A stretch of DNA of 64,000 nt from Bordetella parapertussis (lineage in GTDB: Bacteria; Pseudomonadota; Gammaproteobacteria; Burkholderiales; Burkholderiaceae_A), in NCBI GenBank assembly GCA_945901825.1, contig CAMDMC010000001.1:62001-126000 (forward strand). Reading direction: 5' to 3'. The notes beneath the pieces were generated by a model. It saw only the letters and a list, made by a program, of their open reading frames with translations. It did not search any database and was not told the DNA's origin. The number at the start of each line of letters is the position of its first letter. Position 1 is the stretch's first letter. Below are positions 63,996-64,000 of the stretch, one piece after another. The translations under genes and the position numbers were made by a program.

Positions 63996-64000
63996 GAGGC

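Overview
The window reads as a gene-dense stretch of a betaproteobacterial chromosome, most likely Burkholderiales-like. The inference rests on gene content and order: rpsF-priB-rpsR-rplI-dnaB, a DUF3579 gene beside argD, zapB/zapA next to a TauE/SafE-family protein, nth flanked by a soluble RnfB-like protein and DUF1841, FolE2-type GTP cyclohydrolase, an intracellular PHA depolymerase, and the AcnD/PrpF type of methylcitrate cycle. I saw no tRNA, rRNA, insertion sequence, phage gene or CRISPR array. No stretch longer than about 200 bases lacks a gene, and several neighbouring or convergent genes overlap.

Layout. 1-2.6 kb (minus): a nucleotide-binding oxidoreductase cut by the left edge, a small cytochrome c, ilvD. 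2.7-7.6 kb (plus): lgt, then a malonate-use operon (malonyl-CoA decarboxylase, an enoyl-CoA hydratase-like protein, malonyl-CoA synthetase). 7.6-9.0 kb (minus): TauE/SafE transporter, zapA, zapB. 9.0-11.6 kb: dsbD. 11.6-13.2 kb (minus): fur-exbB-exbD. 13.2-14.5 kb: bamE, dapB. 14.5-17.1 kb (minus): recN, nadK. 17.1-23.5 kb (plus): heat-shock block hrcA, hemH, grpE, dnaK, dnaJ. 23.5-37.3 kb is one long minus-strand run: fdxA, fpr, phaZ, rnfB-like, nth, DUF1841, then the propionate block prpB-prpC-acnD-prpF-prpE, a small membrane protein and an MFS transporter. 37.5-39.1 kb (plus): a LutC-like protein and a hydroxyacid dehydrogenase. 39.2-42.2 kb (plus): rpsF-priB-rpsR-rplI-dnaB.

42.2-50.0 kb is the part that stands out. 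After gloA, a minus-strand set (FHA protein, PP2C-type phosphatase, kinase-like membrane protein) lies back to back with a plus-strand set (divergent SEDS/RodA-FtsW protein, penicillin-binding-protein-like transpeptidase, 95-residue protein of unknown function). The parts list recalls the actinobacterial fha-pstP-rodA-pbpA-pknA/pknB locus. Here every component is strongly divergent: the kinase lacks a glycine-rich loop, the SEDS protein has a large extra N-terminal extracytoplasmic region, and the PBP is cysteine-rich with widely spaced motifs. I infer a dedicated phospho-regulated peptidoglycan synthase module, whose target is unknown.

50-64 kb holds lipoprotein/sulfurtransferase/Rieske genes (minus), xseB-ispA-dxs-folE2 (plus; isoprenoid precursors and folate-type cofactor), yajQ, an arginine set argD-argF-argG (minus), a DUF3579 gene, adk, and kdsB-UPF0434-lpxK for lipopolysaccharide synthesis, running to the right edge. 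A second point worth checking is dnaB: its conserved N terminus can only be translated from an AUA codon overlapping the rplI stop (ATAA).
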